DNA of 31,810 nucleotides from JBOFOR01 sp051654865 (GTDB taxonomy: Bacteria > Bacillota > Clostridia > Peptostreptococcales > Peptostreptococcaceae): the NCBI GenBank assembly GCA_051654865.1, contig JBOFYV010000074.1, positions 1-31,810 on the forward strand, read 5' to 3'. The translations under genes were made by a program, and so were the position numbers. Shown in pieces: positions 1-7,476 of this stretch. The notes below the pieces were generated by a model. That model searched no databases, was not told the DNA's origin, and worked only from the letters and a program-made list of their open reading frames with translations. Every line of letters starts with the position of its first letter. Position 1 is the stretch's first letter.

Positions 1-2
1 AA

Positions 3-926
3 ATAGATGTAGTGGAGTCATTTAAAGAAAGAAGTGCTAAAGGTAAATTAACTGAAAATATTGAAACAATAACAAAGCAAATTCAAAGTGAAATACACGA
101 AGAGCTATTTGTAAATACAGGAATATTCAAGCCTTGGCAGTTTAGAGATGGATACACTAAAAGTGTATTACTAGACACTATACTTGAAGATATATATATA
201 TATTACAATGAACCAGCTAAGCTAAGAGAAGGTTTTGAAGTAGAACAAAAGACTGTCAAAGTACCTTGTTTTTTCAAAAAAATAGATGGAGAGCATTTAG
301 ATAAATCAGAGTATCAAAAGCTTGTAAAATATTGTATAGAAGCACCAAATACGTTGTTTTTCAATGATGGTAACATCTCAAGAGACACAACTGTAAGCGG
401 AGATATGTATACGTTAATGTTTTGTCAATTAAGTGATGGAACTTTTGATATAGAAGAAATTAAAAAATTAGATATATATAGATTTAAAAAATACAATAAT
501 GAAGTACAAGACTTTTTATTAAATAAATTTAATGAAGTAATAAAAAGAAAAGATTTGTATGTAAATAGCTTAGATAAAGAAAGTAGTTTAAAGCTATTAG
601 TATTAGTACTAGCTCTAAATGAAGAGATAATAAGGATTGTAGACAATTTTGATTTTGTAGATAGAGTACCTAAAATAGTTATATATTTAAATGGAGAAGA
701 GAACATAAGTGATAGTATGAAATTACTTCTTGGATATATACACAATATAGGAATTGACATTATCATATTTAATCCATCAGGTCTATGCAACATATCTGAT
801 GTCATAAATAGTGAGCGATTTAATGATACTAGACTTCAAAATATAAACTATAATTCAAATTATAAGAATTTAGTAAAAATAAATACTAAACAAAGTGTTA
901 TATCAAAATTATTTAAACTAGATTAA
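3..926 (+). CDS. yceG: YceG-like ter-operon protein, C-terminal part (5' end outside window)
   Basis: This is the C-terminal part of a larger protein. The frame is open to the left edge of the window: codons for I-D-V precede the first possible GTG at base 12, so that GTG is not taken as the start. About 308 residues are visible; B. subtilis YceG has roughly 540. The visible part has a helical region and ends with a conserved-looking segment (GIDIIIFNPSGLCNISD) like the end of the YceG family. That family is a putative component of a 'biosynthetic module' linked to ter/tellurite genes; its biochemical activity is unknown. A TelA-like gene and three terD genes follow on the same strand with short gaps, matching the usual context. 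The family call rests on remembered similarity plus context. Confidence 0.7.
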   Translation: MDVVESFKERSAKGKLTENIETITKQIQSEIHEELFVNTGIFKPWQFRDGYTKSVLLDTILEDIYIYYNEPAKLREGFEVEQKTVKVPCFFKKIDGEHLDKSEYQKLVKYCIEAPNTLFFNDGNISRDTTVSGDMYTLMFCQLSDGTFDIEEIKKLDIYRFKKYNNEVQDFLLNKFNEVIKRKDLYVNSLDKESSLKLLVLVLALNEEIIRIVDNFDFVDRVPKIVIYLNGEENISDSMKLLLGYIHNIGIDIIIFNPSGLCNISDVINSERFNDTRLQNINYNSNYKNLVKINTKQSVISKLFKLD

Positions 927-943
927 AATAGGAGAACATATCA

Positions 944-2026
944 ATGAATGAATTTAATGAATTTGGTAATGAATTAGAAATCATAGAACAAAGTGACTTG
1001 TACAAACAAAATCTAAGACAATTGCCAGAAGTACAAAGTTTAACAAATGAAATAGAAGTACAAAATATAAACTCAATAATTCAATTTGGACAAAAGGCAA
1101 GTGAAAATATATCAAAAATATCAGATGAACTATTAGCATCTATTAAATCAGTAAAAGCAGAAGAAGCTGGTGAAATGCTAGTTAGCTTAACTAAAATAAT
1201 GGATAAATTCGATATAAAAGAATTTGAAAATCAAAAACAACCAGGATTAATATCAAAACTATTTAAAACGGCAGGAGACACTATAGCAAAACTTTTCCAA
1301 AAGTACGATACAATGGGATATGAAATAGAAAAAGTATATGTACTTTTAAAAAGATATGAAAGTGAAATAAAAGACTCAAATCTAAAGCTTAAAAAACTAT
1401 ATGATGGAAACATAGAGTACTACAAGCAATTAGAAAAATATATAGTAGCAGGTGAATTAGCATCAGAAGAAGTTGATATGTATATAAATCAATTTGAAAA
1501 TGATAACACTATGAACCCAGATGAAAAGCAAATGATGATACAAAAGCTTGAAGTTTGTAAGGAAATGCTACAACAAAGATTATACGATCTAAAGGTAGCT
1601 GAAAACATAGCAATACAAGCAGCACCAATGATTCAAACTATACAAATGTCAAACTTCAACTTGCTTAGAAAAATAAATACATCATTTATAATAACACTAC
1701 CAATATTTAAACAATGTTTAGCACAAGCAATAATACTAAAAAGACAAGAAATACAAGCGAAGTCTTTAAAGCAATTAGATGATAAAACTAATGAGCTAAT
1801 AATGAGAAATGCACAAAACACTGCTAGACAATCAACAGATATAGCAAGAATGGCATCAGGTAGTGTAGTAGCTATAGAAACATTAGAAAAATCATACCAA
1901 ACAATAATGAAAGGTATAGAAGATACTAAAGCGATACAAGAAGAAAACAAAGCTAAACGTAATGAAAATACAATGAAGCTAGAACAAATAAAATCAAACA
2001 TGAAAAGAAACATATCTGGGGTATAA
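944..2026 (+). CDS. telA: TelA/YceH-like toxic anion resistance protein
   Basis: The 360-residue protein is soluble, highly charged and almost wholly helical, with long stretches suited to coiled coil and no signal peptide or membrane segment. Length and composition match the TelA/YceH family (about 360-390 residues), including the segment GLISKLFKTAGDTIAKLFQKY near residues 101-121. TelA-type proteins accompany TerD proteins in tellurite, phage and cell-envelope stress loci; their molecular role is not settled. The start is supported by a GGAG site a few bases upstream, and the gene begins 17 bases after the YceG-like gene, so the two are probably cotranscribed. There is no specific catalytic motif, so the assignment is to family only. 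Confidence 0.85.
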   Translation: MNEFNEFGNELEIIEQSDLYKQNLRQLPEVQSLTNEIEVQNINSIIQFGQKASENISKISDELLASIKSVKAEEAGEMLVSLTKIMDKFDIKEFENQKQPGLISKLFKTAGDTIAKLFQKYDTMGYEIEKVYVLLKRYESEIKDSNLKLKKLYDGNIEYYKQLEKYIVAGELASEEVDMYINQFENDNTMNPDEKQMMIQKLEVCKEMLQQRLYDLKVAENIAIQAAPMIQTIQMSNFNLLRKINTSFIITLPIFKQCLAQAIILKRQEIQAKSLKQLDDKTNELIMRNAQNTARQSTDIARMASGSVVAIETLEKSYQTIMKGIEDTKAIQEENKAKRNENTMKLEQIKSNMKRNISGV

Positions 2027-2037
2027 GGAGTATTAAA

Positions 2038-2223
2038 ATGGGGATAGATAAATGCCAATATTGTGGATGTGAAGAAATAGGAGAAGGAAACCTAGAAGGA
2101 TTCAAAGGGTTATTACCTAAAAAAGGAATGCCTTTTGTAATTCCTATAGTTTGTGATGTATGCACAAAATGTGGTGCGATACTATTAATGAGAGTAAGTA
2201 AGCCTGAAAAATTTAAGGATTAA
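2038..2223 (+). CDS. Small zinc-ribbon protein in the ter operon
   Basis: This 61-residue protein has two cysteine knuckles: C6-x2-C9 (with C11), and C39-x2-C42-x2-C45 about 30 residues later. This is the layout of a rubredoxin-like zinc ribbon. A good ribosome site (AAGGAG) lies just before the ATG, and the gene starts 11 bases after the TelA stop, so it belongs to the operon. Short clostridial proteins of this kind are sometimes labelled TFIIB-like zinc ribbons on weak grounds. It has no DNA-binding or enzymatic domain beyond the ribbon. A role as an adaptor or metal-binding partner for the TerD/TelA proteins is only inferred from position. Confidence 0.75.
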   Translation: MGIDKCQYCGCEEIGEGNLEGFKGLLPKKGMPFVIPIVCDVCTKCGAILLMRVSKPEKFKD

Positions 2224-2258
2224 TAAATAAAATAACATATGAATAGGGGATGGTATAA

Positions 2259-2858
2259 GTGGCAATAAATCTAGGAAGAAGTAATAATACTGTAGGTGCG
2301 CTGAACCTACAAAAGAATGACATATTAGACTTAACGAAGAAAAATCCAGGACTAGAAAAAGTAATACTAGGAGCAGGATGGGATGTAGCAAGTATGGGGC
2401 AAGATTTTGACTTAGATATAGCTGCATTTTTATTAAATGCAAATGGAAAAGTATCACAAGTTCCAAATGATGTAATATTCTTTAACAATAAATTTGGTGA
2501 TGGTATAACATTACTAGGAGACAACAGAACTGGTGCAGGTGAAGGTGACGACGAAAGAATACAAATAGATTTAAATCAAATAAGAAGTGATGTACAAAAG
2601 ATCGTATTCATAGTTACAATACACGAAGCACAGTCAAGAAGACAAACATTTGGAATGGTAAATAACTCATATGTAAGACTTTTAGATGCAAAAAATAATG
2701 AGAAAGAAATATGTAGATTTAACTTAAAAGAAAATGGATCTACAGTAACTTCAATTATATTTGCAGAGTTATATAAAGAAGGTTATGAGTGGTACTTCAA
2801 AGCAATAGGTGATGGTAAAATAGCAGACTTAAATGGTATGCTAGGTTTATATATGTAA
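2259..2858 (+). CDS. terD: TerD family protein (paralogue 1)
   Basis: The protein starts with GTG behind an AGGGGATGG ribosome site and has 199 residues, the normal TerD length. TerD landmarks are all present: LGAGWD, an acidic DFDLDIAAFLL strand, the Ca2+-binding loop DNRTGAGEGDDE, the motif IHEAQSRRQTFGMVNNSYVRLLD, and a C-terminal FAELY...W.FKAIG strand. TerD domains are Ca2+-binding beta-sandwich proteins tied to tellurite, oxidative and phage stress. No signal peptide is present, so it is cytoplasmic. It opens a run of three tandem paralogues and is closest to the third copy (3484-4071), which shares the same motifs and a C-terminal GxGKIADLNGxL signature. Confidence 0.95.
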   Translation: MAINLGRSNNTVGALNLQKNDILDLTKKNPGLEKVILGAGWDVASMGQDFDLDIAAFLLNANGKVSQVPNDVIFFNNKFGDGITLLGDNRTGAGEGDDERIQIDLNQIRSDVQKIVFIVTIHEAQSRRQTFGMVNNSYVRLLDAKNNEKEICRFNLKENGSTVTSIIFAELYKEGYEWYFKAIGDGKIADLNGMLGLYM

Positions 2859-2889
2859 TACAAATTAACAAAAGCAAAGGGGAAATTAA

Positions 2890-3471
2890 ATGAGTTTATT
2901 AAATTTACAAAAAAATGATATACTTGACTTAACAAAAAAAGATCCATCATTAAATAATATAATATTAGCTGGTGGATGGGATGTAGCTAAAAAAGGATTG
3001 TTTAGCTTTGGAGCAGCTGATTTAGATTTAGATTTATCAGCACTATTATTAGATGAAAAAGATAGATTATTAGGTGATGAAGGTGTAATATACTTTGGAA
3101 ACCAAAGAGGTAAAGGTATCTTTTTACATGGAGACAATAGAACTGGTGAAGGTTCAGGAGATGATGAAAAAATATCAATAACATTAAGTAATTTACCAAG
3201 CAACTGCCAAAAGGTAATATTTAGTGTAAATATATATCAAGCAAAAGAAAGAAGACAAGATTTTTCAAAAGTTAGAAATGCTTATGTAAGAATCTTAAAT
3301 AGTGATAAAGGAAACACTGAAATCTGTAGATACAACTTAAGTGAAGATGGTAAAAATGCAACATCATTAGTATTTGCAGAACTATACAAATCAGGTTCAG
3401 ACTGGAACTTTAGAGCTGTAGGAGAATTATTACAAGGTACATTAACTACATTAGTTAACAAATATAGATAA
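2890..3471 (+). CDS. TerD family protein (paralogue 2, divergent)
   Basis: This 193-residue TerD-domain protein keeps LAGGWD and the Ca2+ loop DNRTGEGSGDDE, and has IYQAKERRQDFSKVRNAYVRIL in place of the IHEA version. It lacks the GKIADLNG tail of its neighbours, ending instead in GELLQGTLTTLVNKYR, and carries a short insertion (KKGLFSFGAAD) after GGWD. It therefore belongs to a different TerD subgroup than the flanking copies, comparable to TerE/YceD-type mixtures in other operons. The ribosome site AAAGGGG precedes the ATG, and only 31 bases separate it from paralogue 1. It is presumably cytoplasmic and Ca2+-binding; its specific role is unknown. Confidence 0.93.
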   Translation: MSLLNLQKNDILDLTKKDPSLNNIILAGGWDVAKKGLFSFGAADLDLDLSALLLDEKDRLLGDEGVIYFGNQRGKGIFLHGDNRTGEGSGDDEKISITLSNLPSNCQKVIFSVNIYQAKERRQDFSKVRNAYVRILNSDKGNTEICRYNLSEDGKNATSLVFAELYKSGSDWNFRAVGELLQGTLTTLVNKYR

Positions 3472-3483
3472 GAGGTGGATAAT

Positions 3484-4071
3484 ATGGGAATTAACTTAGG
3501 CGGAAACGCTCCAATACTAAACTTACAAAAAAATGATATATTAGATTTAACAAAAAGAAATCCAGGACTTAAAAGTGTAACATTAGGTGCAGGATGGGAT
3601 ATATCTCATGGTGGAGTAGACTTTGATATAGATATAGCAGCATTTATGTTAGATGCTAACAATAAGTTTAATACTGTATCAAATGTAATATTCTTTAATA
3701 ACAAGCAAGGTCAAGGAATAACATTATCAGGAGATAATAGAACTGGTATGGGTGAAGGTGATGATGAAACTATAAACATAGAATTAGATCAAATAAGCCC
3801 AGTTATTCAAAAGATAGTGTTTGTTGTTACTATACACGAAGCTGCATCTAGAAGACAAACATTTGGAATGGTAAACAATTCATATGTAAGATTATTAGAC
3901 AGAGCAAGTGGTGATAGAGAGTTATGTAGATTTAACTTAAAGGCAGATGGATCTACAGCTACTTCAGTTGTATTTGCAGAACTTTATAGAGATATGGGTG
4001 ATTGGCAATTTAAGGCTGTTGGAGAAGGAAAAATAGCAGACTTAAATGGGATATTGGCTTTGTATAGTTAA
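3484..4071 (+). CDS. terD: TerD family protein (paralogue 3)
   Basis: The ATG at 3484 is preferred over the in-frame GTG at 3475. The latter lies inside the ribosome site (GAGGTGG), and starting at 3484 gives MGINLG, matching MAINLG of paralogue 1. The product has 195 residues with LGAGWD, DFDIDIAAFML, DNRTGMGEGDDE, IHEAASRRQTFGMVNNSYVRLLD and the GEGKIADLNGILALYS tail. It is the near twin of paralogue 1 and probably arose by duplication. It begins 12 bases after paralogue 2 and is the last gene of the operon; the long hairpin at 4082-4158 follows immediately. Confidence 0.95.
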   Translation: MGINLGGNAPILNLQKNDILDLTKRNPGLKSVTLGAGWDISHGGVDFDIDIAAFMLDANNKFNTVSNVIFFNNKQGQGITLSGDNRTGMGEGDDETINIELDQISPVIQKIVFVVTIHEAASRRQTFGMVNNSYVRLLDRASGDRELCRFNLKADGSTATSVVFAELYRDMGDWQFKAVGEGKIADLNGILALYS

Positions 4072-4081
4072 TACTTAGACC

Positions 4082-4158
4082 GCGATGAGGGACATTATAT
4101 AAGCCTTCCTTCCGCCCTTCGGGAAAGTCGGTGCGGCTTATATAATGCCCCTCATCGC
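4082..4158. repeat. Long imperfect palindrome/hairpin after the ter operon
   Basis: Two 24-base arms (4082-4105 and 4135-4158) are complementary with one mismatch (A at 4092 against C). They enclose a 29-base loop with a small CCC-TTC-GGG stem. The element is markedly GC-richer than its surroundings and lies between convergent genes, 11 bases after the last terD stop. No T-tract follows on either strand, so it is not a textbook Rho-independent terminator, though it may still end transcription. A REP/MITE-like palindrome or a structured RNA are alternatives. Confidence 0.75.
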
Positions 4159-4206
4159 TAAATATATATATAATATACAAAGTTTGGTGAAGCAGGAAGT
4201 GATAAA

Positions 4207-4665
4207 TTAAAGTTCTTTTTCAAAAATATATCTTTGAGGTTTCATTCCTAGTTCTTCGTAGAAGTTTAGGGCATTTTTATTGAAAGACCATACCATTAAA
4301 TCTAGCCTTTGTGCGCCTTTTTCTTTTGCTTTCTTAGATACAAATGAAAATAGTTTTTTGCCAATTCCTTGTCCCCTAAATCTTTCATCTACGCACAAAT
4401 CATCCATATAAGCGGTTTTATTTTCAACCATACCACTTTTATTTCTTATAGACACTATACATAATCCTAAAATATCATTATTATTTTCTGCTAGTATAGA
4501 AATTATTTCATCATCTTCTACAATTTTTTTATATTCATCTATAGGGTAAGGGTGATCCATATCTATAAATAAATCAGGTCTATTATCTACGTGTAAACTA
4601 TGTACTTGTTGGATTAATTTGTCTATTTTATCATAATCACTTATTTCTATATTTCTTATATTCAT
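4207..4665 (-). CDS. GNAT family N-acetyltransferase
   Basis: This 152-residue single-domain protein has the GNAT acetyl-CoA binding motif: the strand YMDDLCVDERFRGQGIGKKLF carries R-G-x-G-I-G near residue 98, followed by the helix and the typical C-terminal ALNFYEELGMKPQ segment. It would transfer an acetyl group from acetyl-CoA to an amine; the acceptor cannot be read from sequence. The ribosome site on the minus strand (AGGAG) lies 6-8 bases before the ATG. It is transcribed convergently to the ter operon and stands alone, with no neighbour pointing to its substrate. Confidence 0.92.
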   Translation of the reverse strand: MNIRNIEISDYDKIDKLIQQVHSLHVDNRPDLFIDMDHPYPIDEYKKIVEDDEIISILAENNNDILGLCIVSIRNKSGMVENKTAYMDDLCVDERFRGQGIGKKLFSFVSKKAKEKGAQRLDLMVWSFNKNALNFYEELGMKPQRYIFEKEL

Positions 4666-4804
4666 ACATTTTCTCCTAACAAATAAGGTATTTTATATAT
4701 TAAAAAACAAACATATATATATGTTATCAGATATATCATTATTTAGCATTATATTAATATTTATTAGGAAATGTATTTATTAGTTAAACTCTAAAAACAA
4801 TGAG

Positions 4805-4830
4805 TATTATCATCACATAAAGAGATAATA
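4805..4830. promoter_or_regulatory. Possible operator upstream of the TIM-barrel gene
   Basis: A 7-base inverted repeat (TATTATC at 4805-4811 and GATAATA at 4824-4830) lies about 35 bases before the ATG at 4865. In AT-rich DNA such repeats arise by chance, so this is only a candidate regulator site. It does not match the Fur boxes at 7366 or 10236. Confidence 0.25.
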
Positions 4831-4864
4831 TTACTAAGTCAACAAATTAACACGGAGGAAATAC

Positions 4865-5572
4865 ATGAGTAACCCAAAAACAAAATACGTACCAGAGTTA
4901 ACTTCTCACTTAAGAAGTAGTACTGTAATAGTACCAACAGTAATATCAAACGCATCTGGTATTAGAATATTTGGTAAAAGAATTAAATCATTTATATTTA
5001 CAACAGATGTAGCAATAATAAAAAATACAAATGCAGATGCAGTAATTGCTGTTTACCCTTTTACACCGCATCCAACTATAACTCAAGCTATACTTGCAGT
5101 ATCAGATAAGCCTGTTTTATGTGGGGTAGGTGGAGGTATAACTCATGGAACTAGGTCTGCAAACATAGCACTTCATGCAGAGTTTCAAGGAGCGATAGGA
5201 GCAATATTAAATGCACCAACACCAGATGAAACTATTAGATTTGTCAAAGATACAATTGATATACCTGTAGTTGTAACAGTAGTATCTCAATATACAGATG
5301 TACAAAGTAAAATTGATGCAGGTGCAGATATTATAAATGTTAGTGGTGGTGCAGAAACACCAAGTATTATTCGTAAAATAAGAGAAAACTACCCTAAAAT
5401 ACCGATAATAGCAACAGGTGGATCTACTGATGAGTCTATACTTGAAACTATAAATGCAGGAGCCAATGCAATTACATACGCACCACCAACTAGTGCTCAG
5501 TTATTTAAGAATAGGATGAAGGAATACAGGGAAATAGAAACTAAAAAATATAATGAACAAACTGAAGAATAA
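4865..5572 (+). CDS. TIM-barrel protein of unknown function
   Basis: The protein has 235 residues. Repeated strand-turn patterns (ADAVIAVYPF, PVLCGVGGG, IPVVVTVVS, ADIINVSGG, IPIIATGGST, ANAITYAPP) indicate a complete beta/alpha barrel. The ATGGST and AGANAITYAPP segments resemble the phosphate-binding end of ThiE, NanE and IGPS-type barrels. No catalytic signature of a named enzyme could be assigned. It has no signal peptide. The ribosome site (GGAGG) precedes the ATG and a strong terminator follows the stop at once, so it is monocistronic. Public annotations may say 'hydrolase' for such proteins, but nothing here confirms that reaction. A phosphorylated small ligand is a reasonable inference. 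Confidence 0.75.
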   Translation: MSNPKTKYVPELTSHLRSSTVIVPTVISNASGIRIFGKRIKSFIFTTDVAIIKNTNADAVIAVYPFTPHPTITQAILAVSDKPVLCGVGGGITHGTRSANIALHAEFQGAIGAILNAPTPDETIRFVKDTIDIPVVVTVVSQYTDVQSKIDAGADIINVSGGAETPSIIRKIRENYPKIPIIATGGSTDESILETINAGANAITYAPPTSAQLFKNRMKEYREIETKKYNEQTEE

Positions 5573-5618
5573 AAAAGATATCCTCCAAATAAAAACATAT
5601 TAGGAGGATATCTTTTTT
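5571..5618 (+). terminator. Rho-independent terminator after the TIM-barrel gene
   Basis: The arms AAAAAAGATATCCTCC (5571-5586) and GGAGGATATCTTTTTT (5603-5618) are perfectly complementary and end in a T-run. The core and loop almost match the terminator at 13038-13077. The A-run on the left arm means it could also act on the other strand. Confidence 0.93.
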
Positions 5619-5780
5619 ATGTATAAGGAGACTATGATTACTTAGTAACTAAATATATTAGTATAATAAAATCCTGGGTGAAATTATATTAATTAGAAGT
5701 AAATTGTTATATAATGGTAATAGATTAGAGTGATTATTTTGATAGTAAAATAATTTATATATTTAATAAGGGGAAAAGAT

Positions 5781-6626
5781 ATGCTATTTAAAAGGGAATT
5801 AAAAATTAGGAATTTAATATTTGCAAGTCTAATTGCGTTTTTGCCAACATTGATAGTAACTTTCATAATAATAGGTGCATCAATCACACTTAATGTAGAC
5901 AATATAGAACTTGAAATACAGTTATCTATGATGTCATATACATTGATAACGCTAGGAATACTTATCTATATAGGTAAAATCTCTAAAGGAAAAATCAAAG
6001 AATTAAAACAAGATTTTAAAAATAAAATAGATTTAAAAGAAATAATAGGAAGAGTTGTAAATGCACAAGTTATACAACTTGGAACAATGTCACTTTTTAT
6101 AGGTGTGGCTTTACTAATAATTAATGAATCAATTTTAAATGAGCTATTAGAAAATCTCACAACAACAAAAGATATGGTTTATGAAGGAAGTGTAATATTA
6201 AATGCAATAAGTATTATTTTGATAGCTCCAATATATGAAGAAATTGCGTATAGAGAAATTCTATTCAAAAGATTATCAAAAAAGATTAATGTAAAATGGG
6301 GGATTATAATATCTTCAATAATATTTGGAATTGGTCATACAAGTGCTTCAATAGTATTTGCAATTTTCTTTGGAATAGTATGTTGTTTACTTTACTTAAA
6401 ATACGACAATATATTAATTCCTATGTTTTTACATTTTGTAAATAATGCTTTTGGTGTATTAACAACAATTACACCAAGCTCAGAGGTTAATGAAGAAGCT
6501 TTATTATTAGTTAAGTCTGATGCATTTATGTTTTTGATAATGGGAGCAATAGCAAGTATTCTAGGGTTTTATTTCTTAGTTAGATTTATAAAAAGAACTA
6601 ATAAACATATAAAATCTACTATATAA
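5781..6626 (+). CDS. CPBP family intramembrane metalloprotease (CAAX/Abi-type)
   Basis: The 281-residue membrane protein has about seven hydrophobic segments. The three catalytic motifs of the CPBP/Abi family are intact: E153-E154-x3-R158 (EEIAYRE), H186 in FGIGHT, and H218-x3-N222 in FLHFVNN. Family members cleave proteins within the membrane; in Firmicutes several serve bacteriocin self-immunity or peptide processing, but no bacteriocin gene is visible nearby. The start follows an AAGGGG ribosome site. The next gene, another membrane protein, begins 22 bases downstream and is probably cotranscribed, so the two may act together. Confidence 0.92.
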   Translation: MLFKRELKIRNLIFASLIAFLPTLIVTFIIIGASITLNVDNIELEIQLSMMSYTLITLGILIYIGKISKGKIKELKQDFKNKIDLKEIIGRVVNAQVIQLGTMSLFIGVALLIINESILNELLENLTTTKDMVYEGSVILNAISIILIAPIYEEIAYREILFKRLSKKINVKWGIIISSIIFGIGHTSASIVFAIFFGIVCCLLYLKYDNILIPMFLHFVNNAFGVLTTITPSSEVNEEALLLVKSDAFMFLIMGAIASILGFYFLVRFIKRTNKHIKSTI

Positions 6627-6648
6627 TTTTTAAATCAGGGGGAGTTAT

Positions 6649-7272
6649 ATGAAGAAATTGAAAGTAATAGCAGAGGTACTATTTATACTAGTGACTTTTA
6701 CAAGTACGTTTTTTTCTAAAAGTATATCAACAAGAGTTTTATCTTCAGTACTTATGATATTGTATCTAGTAATATCAAGAATGAGGCTTTTGAAAAAAAG
6801 AAAAAAGGTTATAAATGAATTAAATAATAATGGTGAAGTATACATAGAGTGTAAAGAAAATAACTATTACTTTTTAATATCAATAAATTTAATAATATTT
6901 TCAGCATCTAATATAGATAGTATCATAAATAGCAAAAATAAATTAAATGGTTTTGTAGATTTTTTAAATCAAATTAGCTCAGATGAAAAAGGACTTATAT
7001 TTGTATATTTTATAGTGATTATAATAGCTATAATGATGGTTATAGAAGGGTTTAGAAGTATTGCTATTATAAGTGACAATAAGATATTTTTTTATGATGA
7101 TATTAAGTTTGAGTTTTCAGAAATAACTAAAATTAAGTATAAAGAGGCATTGTTTTCAAACAAGAAAATAATAAAGTTATGCACAAAATATGATGAAAAA
7201 CACATAATACCGAAAGTAAAAGATTTTGAAAGAATAAAAGATTTTTTAGAGGAGAAAGTCCAGGGAAGATAA
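6649..7272 (+). CDS. Uncharacterised membrane protein
   Basis: No family was recognised for this 207-residue protein. It has four hydrophobic segments: two near the N-terminus (about residues 5-20 and 28-45), one near 68-82 and a strong one near 120-145. The cytoplasmic-looking C-terminal 60 residues are rich in lysine and beta strands (IFFYDDIKFEFSEITKIKYKEALFSNKKI...), resembling the small PH-like tails of some Firmicute membrane proteins, such as DUF5673-type. The ribosome site GGGGGAG precedes the ATG. Its position directly behind the CPBP protease suggests a partner or substrate role, which is unproven. Confidence 0.7.
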   Translation: MKKLKVIAEVLFILVTFTSTFFSKSISTRVLSSVLMILYLVISRMRLLKKRKKVINELNNNGEVYIECKENNYYFLISINLIIFSASNIDSIINSKNKLNGFVDFLNQISSDEKGLIFVYFIVIIIAIMMVIEGFRSIAIISDNKIFFYDDIKFEFSEITKIKYKEALFSNKKIIKLCTKYDEKHIIPKVKDFERIKDFLEEKVQGR

Positions 7273-7310
7273 TAACTTTGTAGATGAATTTATAGAATTG
7301 ATTTTACAAA

Positions 7311-7331
7311 GGGAGTATCTCTCTTTTTTTT
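7311..7331 (+). terminator. Short terminator after the CPBP/membrane-protein pair
   Basis: GGGAG (7311-7315) can pair with CTCTC (7319-7323), including one G-T pair, across a 3-base loop, followed by eight T. The stem is weak, but the T-run and the position between a stop codon and a new promoter support it. Confidence 0.55.
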
Positions 7332-7360
7332 GCTTTATTTAACAAAATTTAATTATACTA

Positions 7361-7416
7361 TTGACAATGATAATGGTTATCATTAGAATAATAAGTGTAA
7401 ATGATAATTAATATCA
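7361..7416 (+). promoter_or_regulatory. Fur-box promoter of the iron importer operon
   Basis: A near-consensus promoter has -35 TTGACA (7361-7366), a 17-base spacer and -10 TAGAAT (7384-7389). The spacer is filled by AATGATAATGGTTATCATT (7366-7384), a close match to the 19-base Fur box. A second, weaker half-palindrome, TGATAATTAATATCA, lies at 7402-7416, just downstream of the -10. Fur with Fe2+ bound here would cover both promoter elements, the standard arrangement for iron repression. The first gene follows at 7477. Confidence 0.92.
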
Positions 7417-7476
7417 AATAAAGAGTGCAGTTTAAAAAAATCATTTATTGAATTTAAGTAAAGTATAGGAGGTAAT

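Noticed and set aside
12..926. GTG at base 12 as a true start of the first gene
   Set aside because: The frame is open to the window edge, no ribosome site precedes the GTG, and the protein is only about half the YceG length.
1633..2058. Minus-strand open frame opposite the TelA-like gene
   Set aside because: Hydrophobic translation is the mirror of the charged helical TelA sequence; it has no ribosome site or family match.
4082..4158. The long hairpin as a tRNA or CRISPR unit
   Set aside because: No cloverleaf, CCA end or repeated spacer pattern is present; it is a single palindrome.
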